Part shown: positions 11,930 through 23,813 of the stretch, in pieces
Layout: every line of letters begins with the position of its first letter
How positions within the stretch are numbered: the first letter of the stretch is position 1
From: Ophiocordyceps camponoti-saundersi (nom. inval.)
Taxonomy: Eukaryota; Ascomycota; Sordariomycetes; Hypocreales; Ophiocordycipitaceae
Direction of reading: 5' to 3'
NCBI GenBank assembly: GCA_003339415.1
Contig: PDHQ01000098.1
Span: forward strand, 2,058 to 66,057
Length of the DNA stretch: 64,000 nucleotides
Translations under genes and position numbers: made by a program
Notes under the pieces: model-generated
Database searches by the model: none
Told to the model about the DNA's origin: nothing
The model's input: only the letters and a program-made list of their open reading frames with translations

Positions 11930-12852
11930 ATGGCTACCAAGGCGGCGCAGAAGCGAGCATGTCATTCCCCCCCCCATGCGTTTATCGCGCCATTTTTTCC
12001 TCATCTAACGATGATGCAGTTGACTCGCGAGTACATGACTATCTCAGAGAACCCGCCGCCGTACATCGTGGCACACCCGTCCGAGTCCAACATCCTCGAG
12101 TACGTCAACGTTCCGTGGATGACTGTTCATGATGAATCTTGCTGACGCACACACAAAGGTGGCACTACATCATCACCGGGCCCGAAGATACGCCCTATCA
12201 CGGCGGCCAGTACTGGGGTACGCTCATGTTCCCGCCCGACTACCCTTTCGCACCTCCGGCGATCCGCATGCACACGCCGTCGGGACGCTTCCAGCCATCG
12301 ACGCGCCTCTGCCTGTCCATTTCCGACTTTCACCCCAAGTCGTTTAACCCGGCTTGGGAGGTGTCGACTATACTTATCGGGCTTCTTTCGTTCATGACGA
12401 GCGACGAAATGACGACAGGTTCGGTGTCTACGACGACGGCTGAGAAGAAGTTCCTCGCGGCGCGCTCGCGTTGGTGGAACTCGACCGGCGGCGGCTCCCT
12501 GACCAGGGCAAATCCGGCGCAAAAGGGCAACGTCAAGGCCGGCGACGGGGGTGCCAAGTTCAGAGCAGAGTGGCCCGAGATCGACGCAGAAAATAACGAG
12601 TGGATGAAGAAGACCAAGGTTGACTTGGCGACGGGGGTCCGGCTGGACGGTGACAGCGGCTCGTCGTGCGGGCCTCAGCTCAACATGGGCGTTACTAGCA
12701 GCAATCAGACGCAGGCGGTGGTGGATGCCGTGGTGCAGCAGCGCGATGCCGGACGCGGCTGGATATATCGGAACAAACTTCTCTTTGCAGGCGGAGTTCT
12801 CTTCGTCTACGTCCTGATTGCGAGAATTGTCCGCGGCGACGGCCTGGCTTGA
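11930..12852 (+). CDS. ubc6: UBC6, ER tail-anchored E2 ubiquitin-conjugating enzyme
   Basis: E2 enzyme that passes ubiquitin to substrates of ER-associated degradation, with its catalytic domain facing the cytosol. Exons are 11930-11956, 12020-12099 and 12159-12852, giving 266 residues. The spliced N-terminus MATKAAQKR-LTREYMTISENPPPYIVAHP and the E-W junction at WHYIITGPEDTPYHGG match the UBC6 family closely. The catalytic Cys is in STRLCLSISDFHPKSFNPAW. A C-terminal hydrophobic anchor (LLFAGGVLFVYVLIARIV) ends just before the stop. Intron 1 (11957-12019) must use a GC donor (GA|GCATGT) with a CTAAC branch site, because no GT donor restores the frame. Intron 2 (12100-12158) is ordinary. Confidence 0.95.
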
Positions 12853-13556
12853 GAGGGGAAGGGGAGAGACACGGAGAGAGAGGGTGCAGAGACGGAGACG
12901 TGGATAAAGCGAGGGTAGATGAGAGGGGAGAGGGAGAGGCAGAGAGAGAGAGAGAGCAATACGATAGTGGCTGGATGGCGATGGATGGATGGATGTACGG
13001 ATGGCTACAGACAGAGAAGCCTACCTAGGAGGCACATCATGCTCTCAAGTCAAACAAGGTAGTGACGGTCGGTGCCTCATCGCGATATGTGTGTGCTTTG
13101 CTTGGTGTTTGTCCTCTTGAAGATTGCTAATGAGCGGTAGGCGCCTCGTATAAATATTAGCACATGTATTAGTAGAAAGGACGTCAGTGTACTATGTGCT
13201 GCTGCTGAGTAAGGGGCGTTGCAGGGTAAGCGGTCTGAGTCGAGGGTCTGATATCAAAGAACATCAGTTTATATAACATATCCCTGACGTGGGGGCAGAG
13301 GAAGAAAGAAAGAAAGAAAAAAAAACACATGCAGGCTTTGGTTTTGCAGTGTTTAGTTTCTTTCCTTTTTCTTTTCTGCTCCTGTCACTGTCACGAGGAG
13401 CCCCCCCTTCCACAGGCCCTTTAGAGGCACGATCAGGCAACTTGCATCATCACAGGCCAAACCAAGGCATATTTTGGCACCTAAAAAAACTTATCAGAAC
13501 CCCTCTCTGATTACTACGGTGCTACTTACCTATGTACCTACCTAGTACCTCTTGTG

Positions 13557-13591
<35 letters not shown>

Positions 13592-13910
13592 GGTAAAATT
13601 GTGACGCGGACCCGCCCCCGATTCTTGGTCATCAACTCACCTCGGACAAACTGCCGCCTTCACTGCTCCCCTGGGATCTGCTTTTTCTTCTTCCTCATCC
13701 TTCACCTTCTCCCTCCTCACCTCCCCCCTCCCGCCTGCGGCGACGACCGCAACGGCTTCAGAGAGATTCGTCGTTCTCTGATGACGGTCTCGATGTGCCT
13801 TTTTCGAGGTCTCTAGAATAGAGTGCCGTTGAGATACTGGCAACACCCCTTTGCCTTGCCTCGAAAAAAAAAACCTACCAGGAGTTTTTGCACCGACGCA
13901 TCGCACTCCC
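12853..13910. other. intergenic, simple-sequence rich
   Basis: No gene was recognised. It contains the UBC6 3' region, GA tracts (about 12935-12955), GGAT repeats (about 12973-12995), a GA tract running into a G run (about 13556-13593) and a C/T-rich stretch before the next start (about 13660-13740). These look like UTR and promoter sequence. Confidence 0.55.
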
Positions 13911-16160
13911 ATGGCTCCGCCCAACGGCATGGCCAGGCCGCGCTCCAAGCCGCACGTCAAGCCAGTCGTGCCTCTTCCTTACGTGAAGCGTCAGGTCTCC
14001 GCTGCCTCTACTGTTCGCTCGCCGCCTGCCACCGCCTCGCTCGACCAAGCCATCGGCCCGGTGTCGGGCGGCGGCACTAATGGAAACGACCTGTCATCTG
14101 GTGAGCTCACTGTGCCGTGCTGGCCGAATTTCTGATTTAACCAAGCTTCAACCAAAGATACTGCCTCTGAACTACCGTCACCACGGCCTGTCGACTTGTC
14201 CGAGCCGTCTTCTGTCGTCCGCAACGGACCAGGTCGAGAGCCTGGTTGGTATTGACTTGCCTTCCGATCCCTGCTTCGACTAATGGTTGAAATAGCCGAC
14301 GTTGGCCTCGCCAAGGCCCCCGATGGTGCCTTCCCCCCTTCTCCGACGCGATATTATCAGACGCTGCCGCCCATGCCGCCCACAAGCCGCCCGATGCCCG
14401 TCATGATCAACGGCGACTTGCCCTATCGGCCTCACCCCCATCCTCACAATGGTCCCGACCCCGTGCACCAGGCAAAACCGAGCAATGGAAGCATTCATTT
14501 CGGCACCCTGCACGACTCCCAGGGTTCGTCCCCCGCTCCCCCAAACTCGGCCGGCGTCGCGCCGCCCCCAGGTATGGCAGGCATCGACGGGCGTCCGCCG
14601 TATATGCTCCCTACCGCAAATGGCTTCCCCCCCATGATGCCCTTCGCCGGCGACATGATGCAGGCTGCCAACATGGATAATTATGGCCGTGCAGCGGCCA
14701 ACTTTGGCCACATGGAATCTTATCCTCCGTATGGCGCAAATTACGGACCTTCAACGCCTCACAGCTTTCACGGCTCGCAGTCGTCTGGCCACCCGGACGA
14801 CGTTGGTATGTATGGCCACTTCCCGCCAGGCCCGCACCGAAACGGAGGGCCGGTTCTCGGCGATGACATTCACCATCAAAACGCTCAACGACGGATCCTG
14901 GGTCCCGTCGACTATCCCCGAATGCTACACGGCATGGGCCCCCCGCCCCCGATGCCTCCCAGTGATCTTGCAGATGGCCTCATCGGGTACCTGCAGCAGC
15001 AGTTCGCTTCGCCCGAGCTTGCAGATTGCACTCTGGAGCTTCGCTATGCCGATCAGAGGGCGCCGCCGGTGCGCGTCCCCGGCCACCGTCTCGTACTTGG
15101 CCGCAGCCATGAGCTCGCATCTCGGCTGCAAAAGAGCACGCTCGAGGCCGGTCCTCCCACCGTCGTCCTCGAGAGCGACGGCGGGTGGATGCGGTCCGAC
15201 GCCTTCTACATGGCCGTCCAGCGCCTCTACGGCCTGCCTCTACTTCCGATGCCTCCGCACGGTCGAGCGGACTCGGGCGATGTGATAGAGGCTGGTCCGA
15301 CCAAGGAGCAGCTCGACTTTTGCCTCAGTTACGCCGCTGCGGGCCGCCTGTTGGGATGGGCTCCCGTCACAAGACGCGGTTGTGAGGTGGCGACGCAGCT
15401 GCTGAGCTGGCAGACGCTGGAGACGGTCATGGAGTTTATTCTGGACGGCTACGTGGACATGGGTACACACGAGTCCTTCAAGCACGGAGACGGATCGCAG
15501 ATCTTACTCGACGCCGTTGCCGCGTTTCTCGCGCACAACCTGCCGCCGAACTTTAGGCCGTACACGGTCACCGAGAACGGGCAGAGGTACGGCAGACTCC
15601 CGGTCCGTCTTCCGACACCTGCTACGACACCTGCTTCGGTCGAGGCGAGTCCGCCGGCGATGGCCAGTGGACCTTCGGTACAGCTCGGCATGGGCCGCCG
15701 GCCGCAGCACATTGCCCACATTCAGTTTGGCGACCTCTCCATTTGCGAGCCGGAAACACCCAAGACAGGTCAGACTCTTCAGCCAGCGTCGCACGCGATG
15801 CTGTCTCGCGTCTTGCTCGAATTACCTTGGTCGCGCATCAAGATGCTGCTCGAGTCGCCGTCGGGACTGACGAGTTTCAATCGATGGGCCGACAGCGTCC
15901 GCGCCCTCAAGGCGGTGGTGGAGGAGCGCGAGGCGCGGCGGCGGCGGGCGGTCGAGGCAATCATCGATGGGCGATTGGTCGTCTCAGATGCGGTCCGGAC
16001 CGCTCTCCGCAGCACGATCCCCCAGGATGCCGGGCAGTGGAGCCTACTGGGGTGGCAGGAGGATATGCTTCCGTCGGCCAGCCCAGAGGGATCGTCGCTC
16101 GTGCGCAAGTGGGTTCCTCTTGTGGAGGCGCAGAACGGGTCGACGAGTGAATATCCGTGA
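13911..16160 (+). CDS. proline-rich protein with a BTB/POZ-like domain
   Basis: Three exons are proposed: 13911-14100, 14146-14244 and 14296-16160 (introns 45 and 51 nt), giving 717 residues. The N-terminal 300 or so residues are low-complexity, rich in Pro, Gly, Met and Ser. Around residues 324-430 is a BTB/POZ-like segment: LADCTLELRY, then VRVPGHRLVLGRSHELASRL, the typical start of a BTB fold in fungal proteins. The C-terminal half is mostly helical and includes a basic run (EEREARRRRAVEAI). BTB domains usually mediate dimerisation or cullin-3 binding; no partner domain is visible. The second intron is short but has an ACTAATG branch site. Exon 1 could instead belong to a 5' leader; the main exon is secure. 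Confidence 0.72.
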
Positions 16161-17082
16161 AAGACGGGGAAGTCTTGATGACGAGTGACGAATCACCGAA
16201 GAGTCGAGTCAAAGTCGCATTTTTTGCTTTGAGGAGGATCTGGCAGGAAAAAGGAAAACAGTGAGACGACAGGATTGATGAATTGCCCCCCCCCCCTTCC
16301 CCCCCAAGTTTTATTATTTTTCACTTCCCTTGCTACTTTGCAAAAGCATGCGGCCTGAGGATGTGATGCGAGGATATGGCGGGAGATGTGAAGGGTGGTG
16401 GCCGGCATAGCAGCCGACGGGGAAAGAAAATTCGATGTGCCGCTGAGAAACGGCAAGGCAGGACGGCAGCGTCCGGGGTTGGAGGTAAGGAGGAGAGATG
16501 ATGACTGAAGTCAGTTATATATAGAGAGAGGGTGAGAGTGCGCGCGCGTGTGTGAGAGAGCGAGAGAGCGAGAGAGAGAGAGAGCAGTTGTGGTCTTGGC
16601 CGGCCTCGCACCGGTAGGATATGGCCATTTCAGAGTAGGAGGCTATAGGTACGTAGGTATATAGGAATCGAGATGAAGGATCATCTTGTCAACATTCTGT
16701 AGGGACATAATCCGTACACGCAGAGAGGAACCCTGTGATGGGCTGTGAAACATAGACTGACTTACATACATACAAGGTCGGACGTGTTCGTTGCATCTAT
16801 GTATGTAGGTATGTAAGTGATAACCGGCTAAGTGGTAGGCAGGCAGGCAGCTGGATAGGCTGGACCGGACTAAGACCGGACTGCGACTAGGGTCGTTATC
16901 AATGCATCCCTTATGTAAGGCAGGGATCATGGATCAGCAGCAGCGTCCATCACATCACACGCGCACACGGATCTCCAGCCGAGGCTGATCAATGTCAAGG
17001 GCCCGAAGGCACCACATAATCAAAAGCCCCGGCGGTTCACGCTCTGTCAGCCCCGGTGTACCACTATTGCCCTCCTCGCACC
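16161..17082. other. intergenic with GA microsatellites
   Basis: No gene is supported. Visible are a C run (about 16287-16304), GA and GT tracts (about 16524-16583), GTAGGTA/TATG repeats (about 16640-16820) and a GGCA run (about 16836-16850). The last 100 bases are the probable promoter of the gene at 17083. Confidence 0.55.
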
Positions 17083-18982
17083 ATGGCGTCGCCGGTCCCC
17101 GCACCGCGTCGAAGCAGCTCGTCCTCGGCGACGACGGCGGCCAGCCTGGACCCGGTGCTGCGCAACACGCTCCGATACACCGTCTCAGCGCGCGAGTATG
17201 CGCTTCTGCACCGCTACGTGCTTTCCCGGTCGCGAGTCCTGCGCCGCAGCGTACCGGGTCCGGCGAGTGTCGAGCGGGCGCTCGCGCCGAGGCGTGGCGG
17301 TGGCGGTAGTGGCAGTCCTGCCGTCGACGATTACAACGCTCAAGCTGTGCGCCATGCCTTGCGAGTCTTCGTCACTACTTGGCTCGGATTGAAGGGCTGG
17401 GAGGCGGTGGTCAAGAGGATGGGTTCTGGGAGCAAGGAGTAGGTGTCCTCTTTATGGTCGAAAAGGCAACAAAGGAAGACAAGGAAGGCATGCTGACCTC
17501 TCCGACGTCAAAGAGGCAAGAAATCTACGACGCCTGCCCTGCGGCTCTCTCTGTCTCTATCGGCCGTGCTTCTTCTCTACCGGCTTTTATTCCGCTTCCT
17601 TTCACGGCTCCGGCTTCAGCTGATGGTCTCCGAGGCCGAGCCGTTCCGGCGACGTAACCGTCGGGTGGCGGCGGCGCTGACGTCGACGTACGCCCCTGCC
17701 GTGGGCGCGTCGTTTGCCGGTCTCGCCCTCGGCGTATGCCCGGCTCGTCAGCTGCGGATATCCATTGCCCTCGTGGCTCTGTTCCGTGCGCTCGAGTTCG
17801 GATGGAACGCCTGCGAGGCGGATGGCCTCGTTTGGGGTTTTAAGAATGGCAAAAAGAGGGAACGACCTTGGTGGTTTGGGAGCTGGATGCTGCAGCCTTT
17901 GTCTTTTGGTCAGCTGTTGCACGCCTGCGTCTTCGATCGCGATTGTTTCCCCGAGGTTCGTTTCAAGTCGGACCGGTTGTACTTCGTTGGCTGACTAGAT
18001 CTTCCCCTTTAGACTTATGGCCGCTTCATCTTCAAGCAGTCGCCCGTCTATCTGCACGAGCGGCCACGGGATTGGCCCGGACATCGCCAGTGGCCCGATG
18101 CTCGTCAGATCGTCAGCAGCCTCGCCGACATGGCCAGGCTCAACTGGCCGTACGTGTGCCGAGGAGGGACGAGAGAGCGAGGGAGGAAAAAAAAGGAGAA
18201 GGAAGACGAGCTGACAGCTGAACAGGGCCTACATCTCGCCGACGCTGTTCCCGCAAAAGGAGAGCCTGCCTCCGTCGCTACAGGCGGTGGCGCCGCTGAC
18301 GTCGCGAGCCCACCCGCTCATCACATCTCTCTCGTGCGCGACACTACACCCGTCGGACCCGTCGTGCTTGCGAACCTACCTAACCTTTTGGCTCGACTCG
18401 TTCCCGCCGCTGGCGCGCTTCTTCCTGGCGCTCTGCTCGGCGCTGACGGTCCTGGCGCGCGTGCGGGCCCTGCACGACCGGCCGCTGGCGACGGTGCAGC
18501 GGATCGTGGCGCGAGCGCTGGGCCTTTCGACGTTCGCGGCGGGCGCCATCTCGACGGCGTGGGCGTCCATCTGCTTCTTCCAGGCCTACCTCCCGCGACA
18601 CGCGCTGGCGACGCAGCGCTTCTTCCTCGGCGGCTTCCTGGCCGGCCTCTGGGCCTGGGTCGAGCGTCGTCACGGCCGCGGCGTCTTCCTCTACAGCGCG
18701 CGGGCCAGCGTCGACAGCCTCTGGAAGGTGGGCGTCAAGCGGCGCTGGTGGCGGGCCATGCGGGGAGGCGACGTATGGGTCTTCGCCTTGGCTTTGATGG
18801 CTACCGGGGTCGTGTACGAGCGAGATACGAGGGCGATTCGCGAGGCGCGCTGGCGCAAGGGCGTGAGTTGGCTCAGGGGTGAGGGGTGGCGGGATAGCGA
18901 GGGTGGTGATGATTTTGACGTTTACGACGGCGATGATGGTGATGGTGATGAGAAAGGGGGGCATCAGAAGAAGAGGGCGTGA
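17083..18982 (+). CDS. TMEM135-like fungal integral membrane protein
   Basis: Four exons: 17083-17438, 17514-17955, 18013-18149 and 18226-18982 (introns 75, 57 and 76 nt), giving 563 residues. Splicing restores continuous family-like text: DPVLRNTLRYTVSAREYALL near the N-terminus, PAVGASFAGLALGV, LLHACVFDRDCFPE joined to TYGRFIFKQSPVYL, then ISPTLFPQKESLPPSL, SCATLHPSDPSC and LPRHALATQRFFLGGFLAGL. Several hydrophobic segments support a polytopic membrane protein. This resembles fungal relatives of TMEM135, a mitochondrial or peroxisomal protein related to the Tim17 fold; that name is from memory of the family and should be checked. The C-terminus is acidic (DDFDVYDGDDGDGDEKGG). It is convergent with homogentisate dioxygenase, 101 bp apart. 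Confidence 0.82.
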
Positions 18983-19083
18983 AAGGATATTCAGTATTCG
19001 CTGCTAGATATCAAGCCGTTTTGAACAAGGGAAAAAAAAAACAAAAACACCAACAAACCCCCAGTCCCTGTATCAGACGGACA

Positions 19084-20830
19084 TCAAGCAAGTTTTCCCC
19101 TGACCATCTCTTCTTCCCACCCCCCCTTTTTTTTACTACCCCCTTCCTCCCTCGCCTCAGGCAAAAGATGGCTCACGACAGTCTTACCCTCAGGCATCTT
19201 CCAATGCGAGCGGAGATTCCCCCACGTCTCCTCCGCGTAACCAGACTGGACCTTCTTACAAGTCCTGAGCCCCCACTCGGAGAGGCCGACCATGAGGCTG
19301 CTCTCGAACATGAAGGCGCAGCTCCCGTGTCCGACCTTGGCCGGCTGCAGGACGGCGTCCCTGGCCGCCTCTGCCGAGTCCGCGTCGGGTCCGTGGGCGG
19401 ACATGACGTTGTGAAGGCTCGCTCCTCCGGGGGCGAAGCCGCCTTTTCCCGGCTGCTTCGCGTCGTAGGCGCCTGCTATCAGGCCCATGAACTCGCTCAT
19501 GGTGTTGCGGTGGTACCACGGAGGTCGAAACGTGTCCTCGGCTACCAGCCAGCGAGGCGGGAAGATGACGAAGTCGACGATGGCCGTGCCGGGGCTTGGG
19601 GTAGGTTGGGCCGTTAGAACCGTGTAGATGGACGGGTCCGGGTGGTCGTAGGATACGGTGCCTAGGGCGTTGAAGCGGCCTAGGTCGTACTTGTAGGCGT
19701 GGTAGTTTCCCTGCCAGGCTATGACGTCGAAGGGGGTGTTTGGCTGTCTCGTCTCGAACAGTCTGTTGTTGAACTTGACGGTGATGACGTACGACGGAGT
19801 AGGAGGGGCGTAGTCGGTAGTAGAAGACGAAGCATCGTCGTCGTCGTCATCACCATGACCATCCTCCTCATCATCCTCAAAACTGGCAACAGGCGTCTGA
19901 AAATCCCTCGCATTCGCCAACCCATTCGATCCGATCGGTCCCAAATCAGGCAACGCAAAGTGCCCCTGCCACAACTCGAGCGCGTATCCCCTAACGGGCA
20001 ACCCGTCCACCAGACGGACCCGATACCTCACCCCGCGAGGCAAGACGCAAACCTCCATGGGCCGGACGAGCAGACAGCCGAGTTCGGACCGGATGTCGAG
20101 CGAGCCTTCTTGCGGGACGATCAGGAGGTCTCCGTCTGCCGAGTAGAAGGCTGAGTGGTGGTCCATGCTCCTGCCGGCGGCGTAGACGAAGATGGCCATG
20201 CCCTGCTTGAGAGAGGCGTCTCCGGCTCCGCCGACGCGTCGCAGGCCGGAGACGAAGTCCAAATGACGAGCTTCGTCGTGATCGAAGGGGTCCCAGCGTA
20301 CCTGGTTAGGGATATAGTGCATCTTCCCGTTACCTGCTCTTCCTCCAATCTTCTCCTTAATCTCCCTCTCGTCACCACCACCACCACCGCCATCGTCATC
20401 ATCGTCCCCCATCGTCGTCAAACTCGGGTAATAAGCAGGGTGGGCACAAGAAGGCATCTTCCGATAAAGCCAAGTCTGAAGATTCAGATGCCTCGGCGCC
20501 GTAAACGACGATCCCGAGAGCTTCTCTGCGTATAGGCCCATGGCAGGTCGTTGGGGGGAGTTTTGACCGATGGGAAGCGCGCCTTGAACGGCTTCGGTTC
20601 TTTTTTTTTTTCGCCGTGTTAGCCATTTTTTCCTCCATCTTCCTCCTTTTCTTCTTCTTCTTTCTCTTCCTCTTCTCCATCTTCTTCTCCCATCTTCTTC
20701 TCCATCTCCTTCTTCCTCCTTCTTCTTCCTCTTCTTCGGGGTGAAAGAAAACAACTCACTCAAAATGATTCCCAAAGCCATTCTGGTAACGATACCGCTC
20801 CCGAACATCAAACTCCGTAACCGGCATCAT
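19084..20830 (-). CDS. hmgA: homogentisate 1,2-dioxygenase
   Basis: Fe(II) dioxygenase that opens homogentisate to maleylacetoacetate in phenylalanine and tyrosine breakdown. Exons are 20830-20760 (or from Met at 20827) and 20599-19084; the 160-nt intron is purine-rich on the coding strand. The junction reads [21 protein letters not shown]. Diagnostic blocks are [31 protein letters not shown], the metal-ligand region [14 protein letters not shown] (His and Glu) and [15 protein letters not shown] (third His). The unspliced-model length is about 528 residues against about 440 in relatives. The surplus is two low-complexity insertions (near [15 protein letters not shown] and [13 protein letters not shown]). 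The first could be a 90-nt in-frame intron. No other tyrosine-catabolism gene is adjacent. Confidence 0.95.
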
Positions 20831-21910
20831 GCAGCTCTTCGTCTCAATCTCTATCGTGACGTCGTCTCGTCTCGTCTCGTCTCGTTTCGTTTCGTTTTCC
20901 CGCGGGTTATCGATAAGACGCGATGACGAAATCGGTCTCTTCTTCAAGAAGGTAGGTAGGTACCTTCTTCAAGTACCTCTTATACTCTCTTCAAATAAAC
21001 AGCGCCGAAAAAGGGGTGTTTTTTTTTTTTGCCCCCAACATACATAAGAGAATAAAGGGTCAGATAAAGGGGAGAAATAAAGAAGAAATCACAAGAAAAA
21101 CTGGAGCGATCCCTCCTTCTTTATATTGTATTAAATAGCAGGTAAAATAGAATTTTCCCGCCCCCAAGTTTCTTTCCCTAAAGAGACAGAGAACATGAGA
21201 ATGAGAGAGAGAGAGGCAAAGCTGCCCCAAATTCCGCTCCCCACCTCCCCCGCTCCCTCCTCCGCTCCGGCCGATACTAGCCGTCCATGTCCGTCCGTTC
21301 TCTTGCTTCCGCTCGGTCGGGCACGTGGTCACTCCCCCCCTGGTCTGGTCCCTCCTCTGGTCTCTCCCGGTCAGTCACCGGGACACCTCTCCGTCGCTTC
21401 CCATCATTCCAATTGCCTACTCTTTACTTCCTCACCCAGCCTGTCCTTTTTGGTCGACTCTTGTTCTCTTTCCGGGTTCTCTTCTTCTGCTTCCGCCTGC
21501 TCCTCCTGCTCCTCCTCCTCCTCCTCCTCCTCCTCCTCCCCCTCCTCCCTCTCTCCATCCATCTCTACTACAACCTCGGTACAAGGACACACACGCACCA
21601 CTGTATGTACATACAGTACCAATATCAGTTAGTGTATCTTCTCTCTCACGCCAATCGACTAACCCAAGCCGCCAAGCGCACAAACCTACCGCCCTCGCGC
21701 ACGGTATCATCGCCGACTTCCAGAGCCAACAATAATAGTCCTTCTACAATCGTCCTGGCGCCAGACACTGTCCTCACTTCGGCGGCAGGATCCTGCCTTC
21801 TTCGGGACTCTACACAGAGTAAGCCGGATCGACGACGAGACCCATCTATTCGCAGTATCCCGGACCGTGGTAGCTAAGCAAGACAGACAACGACGGTTTG
21901 TACCCCTTGT
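20831..21910. other. intergenic, C/T-rich
   Basis: This lies between two minus-strand genes. It contains TCTCG repeats (about 20865-20895), a T run (21018-21030) and a long CTC-rich tract (about 21490-21545). Open frames on plus (21195-21877) are translations of this simple sequence and lack similarity to anything I know. It should hold the promoter of hmgA and the 3' UTR of the next gene. Confidence 0.55.
21500..21545. repeat. CTC trinucleotide tract
   Basis: About 14 nearly uninterrupted CTC/CCT units, the core of a longer pyrimidine-rich stretch. It generates spurious Leu- or Pro-rich frames on plus and Glu- or Gly-rich frames on minus. Confidence 0.85.
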
Positions 21911-22597
21911 CTACTCCTCGTCCTTCTTGGCCTTCTTCTTCTTTCCACCACCTGGGCCGCCTCCGTGCGTCGGCTGCTTCTGCAGGTGCACCACCAGCCG
22001 TGTCCACGATTCCTCCTTGTCCCATTCGAAGCCGGCCAGGTACGGGTTATCCAGCTCGTCATCGGCCTGCCAGACGACGATACGTCAGCAGCAAATTCCG
22101 TGGGGGGAAATCCACGAGAAAACAAAGAGAACCAACCCGCTTCTTATAAGCCTTGTAAATGGCGTCCATGGCGTCCTTGATGGTGACGCCCTTGAGATTC
22201 CTTGCCGTCACCTCCATGCCCAGGGGAAAATGTAGGTCGATCTTCTTGACAGGCGGCTTAGTCAGGTGAAGCTTGAGGATGCTTGGATCATCCACCGTGT
22301 TCGGACTCGAGTTGATTTTCCTACAGCAAGCTTCCGTTAGCGAGACCAAGACCCGGATGGCGTCTGGACTTGCCAGCCCGTTTTTTGCGTCTCCACGGCG
22401 AGTGACAGCTCTATCCCGTCCTTTTCTGCCCGAGAATCAGCCAGAGTAACCGAGGACATGACGGCAAACTCACCCAGGTCATTGATGTTCATGACGCCGG
22501 CCGCACTGGAGCTTGCCCTCCTATGGCCTTTCTCCTTGGGCGGCGACGACGACAGGCCCTGGACGGCGGAGTCGACCTTGGTGAGCGGTTCAGACAT
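21911..22597 (-). CDS. small conserved fungal protein of unknown function
   Basis: Three exons: 22597-22374, 22320-22137 and 22066-21911, giving 187 residues. The protein reads as one conserved-looking domain: INDLGEFAVMSSVTLAD, GIELSLAVETQKTGW-KINSSPNTVDDPSILKLHL, HFPLGMEVTARNLKGVTIKD, then ADDELDNPYLAGFEWDKEES and a Lys-rich tail (KKKKAKKDEE). I recognise similar small proteins across filamentous fungi but know no function. Intron 1 (22321-22373, 53 nt) uses a GC donor with an otherwise perfect extended consensus (CTG|GCAAGT) and a GCTAAC branch site; the only nearby GT (CAA|GTCC) breaks the frame. Intron 2 (22067-22136) is standard. Confidence 0.85.
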
Positions 22598-23776
22598 GGT
22601 TGTGATGTGTGTGATGTGTGTGATGTGTATGTGCGTGTGATGAGAGTAAGAGGCTCTGCCGGAGGCACGTGAAAAAGAGTACAGTTGCAGGTAAGATGAT
22701 TTCGAAGGAAAAGATGAGAGAGAAGACGGCTGAAGAGGGGAAGTGAAGGAGGAGGGAGGAGGAGGAGGAGGAGGAGGAGGAGTAGAAGAGGAGTAGAAGA
22801 GGAGCCGATGAGGAGAAGGCACTTGTTTGGTTTGGTCTGACCGGGCGGGGTAAGTGGTAAGAGCCCACCGTTGCTGCTGGATCGCGTGACATGCTCGTAA
22901 TGAAGGGGGGGGGAGGGTAGAGGACGTCACCGGCAAATGAAGGGTAGGTACTCACGGAGTACGATCAGCTGTGACGCCATTGTGGCTTGACAAGGCAGCG
23001 AAACAAGCCTGGATTCCAAGTACCATCAAGGTACATACCTAGGTAAGCTCTTGTCGTGCCTCCCGGGGAGGGGTGGAGGGAGACAGAGAGAGAGACATGA
23101 CGTGAAACCCGTGCTGCGGAACTCTCACCTCCGTCCTCGGCGGTTGGCCTTGCGGGGAGACGGGGACGGGGGACGGGAACGGTACCTGCGGATTGGCGCT
23201 GCTGCACTACGGTCTCGTAGGTATCCCTGCTGTCGCGGTCCGATTCGGCTTAGCGGTTCGTCCCTTGCCCCTTGCAGGGATAGGGGCCGACAGCGGGAGT
23301 GGGAAGAGGGCCGAAATCCGGGGAAAGCAACCCCCCCTCTATACTTTGATTGCAGGCTGCTGTTGCTTGCTACTACATACTACGTGCCTTTGATGCCTGC
23401 TTCTCTACCTTGCATGTATTAGACCAAGGTGAAGGAGAGATTTAAATAGAAGCGAGTACGTACAAAATGGGTAGAGAGAGGAGGGAGGGGGGAGAGAGAG
23501 AGGTATGAAAAGTTGATTGAATCTCTCATCTTCATGTCTGTATCCTGACACGCCTAATTCGTCATCTGCCGTCGTCATATGACCGTTTGGTGGAACGGCC
23601 GCCGTTGAAACCCTGAACACGCCACTTCGCCTGCGACGCCCTCTGGAAACCATGACGAAGGCGAGGCTGATTTTTCCTGCATGTACGGATATACATACGC
23701 ATACATGCATGCGCATATGTACATTTATCAGGTAGATGCATATTTCATCTTGACAGACCAGTTGTACGGCTGTTGG

Positions 23777-23813
<37 letters not shown>

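Noticed and set aside
18130..18882. 250-residue plus-strand frame overlapping the TMEM135-like gene
   Set aside because: It is a different frame of exons 3 and 4; splicing the other frame gives the conserved protein.
21195..21877. overlapping plus-strand frames of 136-196 residues
   Set aside because: They translate a pyrimidine-rich tract as Leu, Pro or Ser runs and lack any recognisable domain.
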